The notes beneath the pieces are model-generated. The model was not told the DNA's origin and did no database searches. It saw only the letters and a list, made by a program, of their open reading frames with translations. Of a DNA stretch of 7,270 nucleotides, positions 5,339-7,270 are shown piece after piece. A program made the translations under genes and the position numbers. Position 1 is the first letter of the stretch, and every line of letters starts with the position of its first letter. Origin of the DNA: an uncultured Eubacteriales bacterium (lineage in GTDB: Bacteria > Bacillota > Clostridia > Christensenellales > Christensenellaceae); contig UQXU01000089.1 of the NCBI GenBank assembly GCA_900545085.1, positions 1 through 7,270 of the forward strand, in the 5' to 3' direction.

Positions 5339-7270
5339 ATGACGAAAAGAAAAACAAAAAAGAAAGGAACGACTCGCACAGACGCTGCGGGGCTGATACT
5401 GATAGCTGCAGGCATTATAATGGCTGCGGCGCTGATATTCGGAGAAGAAGCGGTAGTAGTTAAGTATCTTAAAATGTGTATGCTCGGAGCCATGGGTATG
5501 CTGGGATGGCTGTTTCCGCCGTTTTTGATTTTCGACGGTATATGGATTATGTCATCCAAGAGAAATTTCCCGGGCAGAGGCAAGGCGGCTTTAGCCATAG
5601 TCGGTCTGGTATTTCTGGAAACGCTTTTGCATGTATTGTCTATTAATTCGTCCTCATATGATAATGGATATTTCGACTTTTTATTTAGAAGCGTCAGTTT
5701 CGCTGCGAATACGGGCACGACTGGAGGCTTTGTCGGAGCGGTGCTGTCTTATCCGCTGGTAAAGCTCATGGGGGCGATATGCACCGCTATATTATCTGCG
5801 GTTCTGACGGCGATATGCGCGATACTGTTTATAGGAATTTCTCCATCCAGCTTTTTCTCAAGAAAGAAGAAAAAGAAAACTAAAACGAATAAACAGAAAA
5901 AGATAATACGCGAACGCAGCGAAGATGACGAATATGAGGAGAGCTTTTATGATGAAGCCGAGTCTCAGGAGATTCCTGAGTTAAAAAGCAGAAAGCTCGA
6001 ACAGAAAAAGGATTCGGAGAACGACGGCATATCCGCATGGTCGCGGCGCAATGTGGAAAAAGCAAAGAAAAAAGCTTTCGAATATACGGCAAAAATGCCG
6101 AAAAACGTAGAATGGCTTGAGATAGAAGACGATGACAGCGCCGGGGATGAGGATGAGCCGGAGCTCGAATATGATTTTAAGAAACATGCCGCGCCTGATC
6201 TGCCAGACAGATACCATCCGGCTCGCCCGAATGAAATAATCGACAGGTATCCCGCGCGGGATGACGCGAACGACGAGCTGCTCAAAGAACAGGCTGAGCA
6301 AGTGTTTAGTTCAGCAGAAAAAACCGAGCAGGCCGAAAGTCAGACGGAAACAGGCGAATATCAATATCCTCCGACAGATCTGTTAGAATTCGGAAAAAAG
6401 CCGGCGGATAACAATGCGCGCTCAGAGATAGCGATGAGATCGGAACGGCTCGAGAGCACGTTAAACAGTTTCGGCGTTAATGCAAAGGTCGTGGACGTCA
6501 GCCGAGGTCCTGTAGTCACTCGATACGAGCTCAAGCCGGCTCCCGGAGTGAAGGTCAGCCGTATTGTAAATCTGGCGGATGATATAGCTCTGAATTTGGC
6601 GTCTCAGGGCGTGAGGATAGAAGCGCCCATACCGGGAAAGGCGGCGGTGGGGATAGAAGTGCCCAACGCAAAGCGCGGAACGGTGACAGGCAGAGATATA
6701 ATCGACTCTGCGGAATTTCGTTCTATAAAAAGCAAGCTCGGCTTCGCTCTGGGTATGGACATATCCGGCTCGAGAGTGTTGGCGGATTTGGCGAAAATGC
6801 CTCATCTGCTAATTGCGGGCGCGACGGGCTCGGGCAAATCCGTCTGCATCAATACGATCATCAACTCCATCATCTTCCGCGCCAAGCCGGAAGAAGTGCG
6901 GCTCATCCTCATCGACCCGAAGGTTGTCGAGCTTTCTGTCTACAACGGCATTCCGCACCTGCTCGTGCCGGTCGTGACCGACCCGAAGAAGGCGAGCGCG
7001 GCGCTGAGCTGGGCGGTTGTGGAGATGGAGCACCGCTACAAGCGGTTTGAGACGATGGGCGTGCGCGACATCCGCGGCTACAACAACGCCATCGGCCCAA
7101 ACGAGGAGCCGATGAGCAAGATCATCGTCATCATCGACGAGCTGGCCGATTTGATGATGGTCGCCCCCGGTGAGGTGGAGGAATCCATCTGCCGACTGGC
7201 GCAGCTGGCGCGCGCGGCGGGCATCCATCTGGTGATTGCGACGCAGAGGCCGTCGGTCAACGTCATCACA
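5339..7270 (+). CDS. ftsK: DNA translocase FtsK/SpoIIIE, 5' part (open at window end)
   Basis: Membrane-anchored, ATP-driven DNA pump that moves chromosome ends through the division or sporulation septum. The frame is open for 644 codons and leaves the window before a stop. ATG 5339 follows AGGAAGAG; the ATG at 5334 hits a stop at once. A basic N-terminus precedes about four membrane helices (near residues 17-34, 44-71, 83-103 and 140-168). Then comes a Lys-rich patch (175-192) and a long, highly charged, acidic linker to about 360. The motor starts near 362. Walker A is G-A-T-G-S-G-K-S (494-501, Lys500), Walker B ends in Asp600-Glu601 after I-I-V-I-I, and A-T-Q-R-P-S follows near the cut end. 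The remaining motor and the DNA-reading winged-helix gamma domain should lie downstream. Oddity: codon use changes sharply near the Walker A codons (see findings), so the two halves may have different origins. FtsK and SpoIIIE cannot be told apart here. Confidence 0.95.
   Translation, partial: MTKRKTKKKGTTRTDAAGLILIAAGIIMAAALIFGEEAVVVKYLKMCMLGAMGMLGWLFPPFLIFDGIWIMSSKRNFPGRGKAALAIVGLVFLETLLHVLSINSSSYDNGYFDFLFRSVSFAANTGTTGGFVGAVLSYPLVKLMGAICTAILSAVLTAICAILFIGISPSSFFSRKKKKKTKTNKQKKIIRERSEDDEYEESFYDEAESQEIPELKSRKLEQKKDSENDGISAWSRRNVEKAKKKAFEYTAKMPKNVEWLEIEDDDSAGDEDEPELEYDFKKHAAPDLPDRYHPARPNEIIDRYPARDDANDELLKEQAEQVFSSAEKTEQAESQTETGEYQYPPTDLLEFGKKPADNNARSEIAMRSERLESTLNSFGVNAKVVDVSRGPVVTRYELKPAPGVKVSRIVNLADDIALNLASQGVRIEAPIPGKAAVGIEVPNAKRGTVTGRDIIDSAEFRSIKSKLGFALGMDISGSRVLADLAKMPHLLIAGATGSGKSVCINTIINSIIFRAKPEEVRLILIDPKVVELSVYNGIPHLLVPVVTDPKKASAALSWAVVEMEHRYKRFETMGVRDIRGYNNAIGPNEEPMSKIIVIIDELADLMMVAPGEVEESICRLAQLARAAGIHLVIATQRPSVNVIT

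Noticed and set aside
5125..5718. Minus-strand 197-codon frame spanning the argH end, its terminator and the ftsK start
   Set aside because: It overlaps two confident plus-strand genes and a terminator, and its translation shows only the antisense of membrane-helix codons.
6290..6420. Possible frameshift or junk sequence in the low-complexity charged linker of ftsK
   Set aside because: The frame was followed codon by codon from 5339 to 7270 without a stop. An acidic, poorly conserved linker between membrane and motor domains is normal for FtsK/SpoIIIE.

Overview
The window reads as a chromosomal core segment from a Gram-positive, Bacillota-type bacterium, most likely a Clostridia member. The signs are strong Shine-Dalgarno sites (AAGGAGG, AAAGAGGAGG, GGAGG), TTG and GTG starts, a lipoprotein-type binding protein, sigma-A-like promoters, an FtsK/SpoIIIE-type translocase with a four-helix membrane anchor, and heavy use of ATA for isoleucine. 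The genus cannot be named from the sequence alone. All supported genes are on the plus strand. Nothing looks like a phage, transposon, CRISPR array or RNA gene.

Layout. (1) 1-2178 is the 3' part of a spermidine/putrescine ABC importer operon: the C-terminus of the permease PotB (cut by the window edge), the permease PotC (ATGA overlap) and the lipoprotein substrate-binding protein PotD, closed by an intrinsic terminator. The ATPase PotA is expected upstream, outside the window. (2) 2179-2518 is a 340-base gene-free stretch. It holds an orphan promoter-like element (TTGACA-N17-TAAAAT), a GC-rich segment with alternative short pairings, a 13-bp direct repeat, and a good argG promoter (TTGCAT-N17-TATAAT) overlapped by a near-perfect ARG-box match, which suggests ArgR control. 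(3) 2519-5203 holds argG and argH, the last two steps of arginine synthesis (citrulline to argininosuccinate to arginine plus fumarate). An intrinsic terminator lies between them and another follows argH. (4) 5204-7270 holds a promoter and the first 644 codons of an FtsK/SpoIIIE DNA translocase that runs off the window.

The most unusual signal is inside the translocase gene. Close to the Walker A codons (about 6810-6850) synonymous codon use switches abruptly although the reading frame stays intact. Isoleucine goes from 24 ATA, 8 ATT and 2 ATC before position 6841 to 0 ATA, 2 ATT and 16 ATC after it, lysine becomes all AAG, and GC rises to about 61%. This is either an intragenic recombination junction or, at least as likely if the source is a metagenome, a chimeric assembly join at a conserved motif.

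I see no clear undescribed multi-gene system here. The structured spacer upstream of argG is the best candidate for an uncharacterised regulatory RNA or an interspersed repeat, and the evidence for it is modest.
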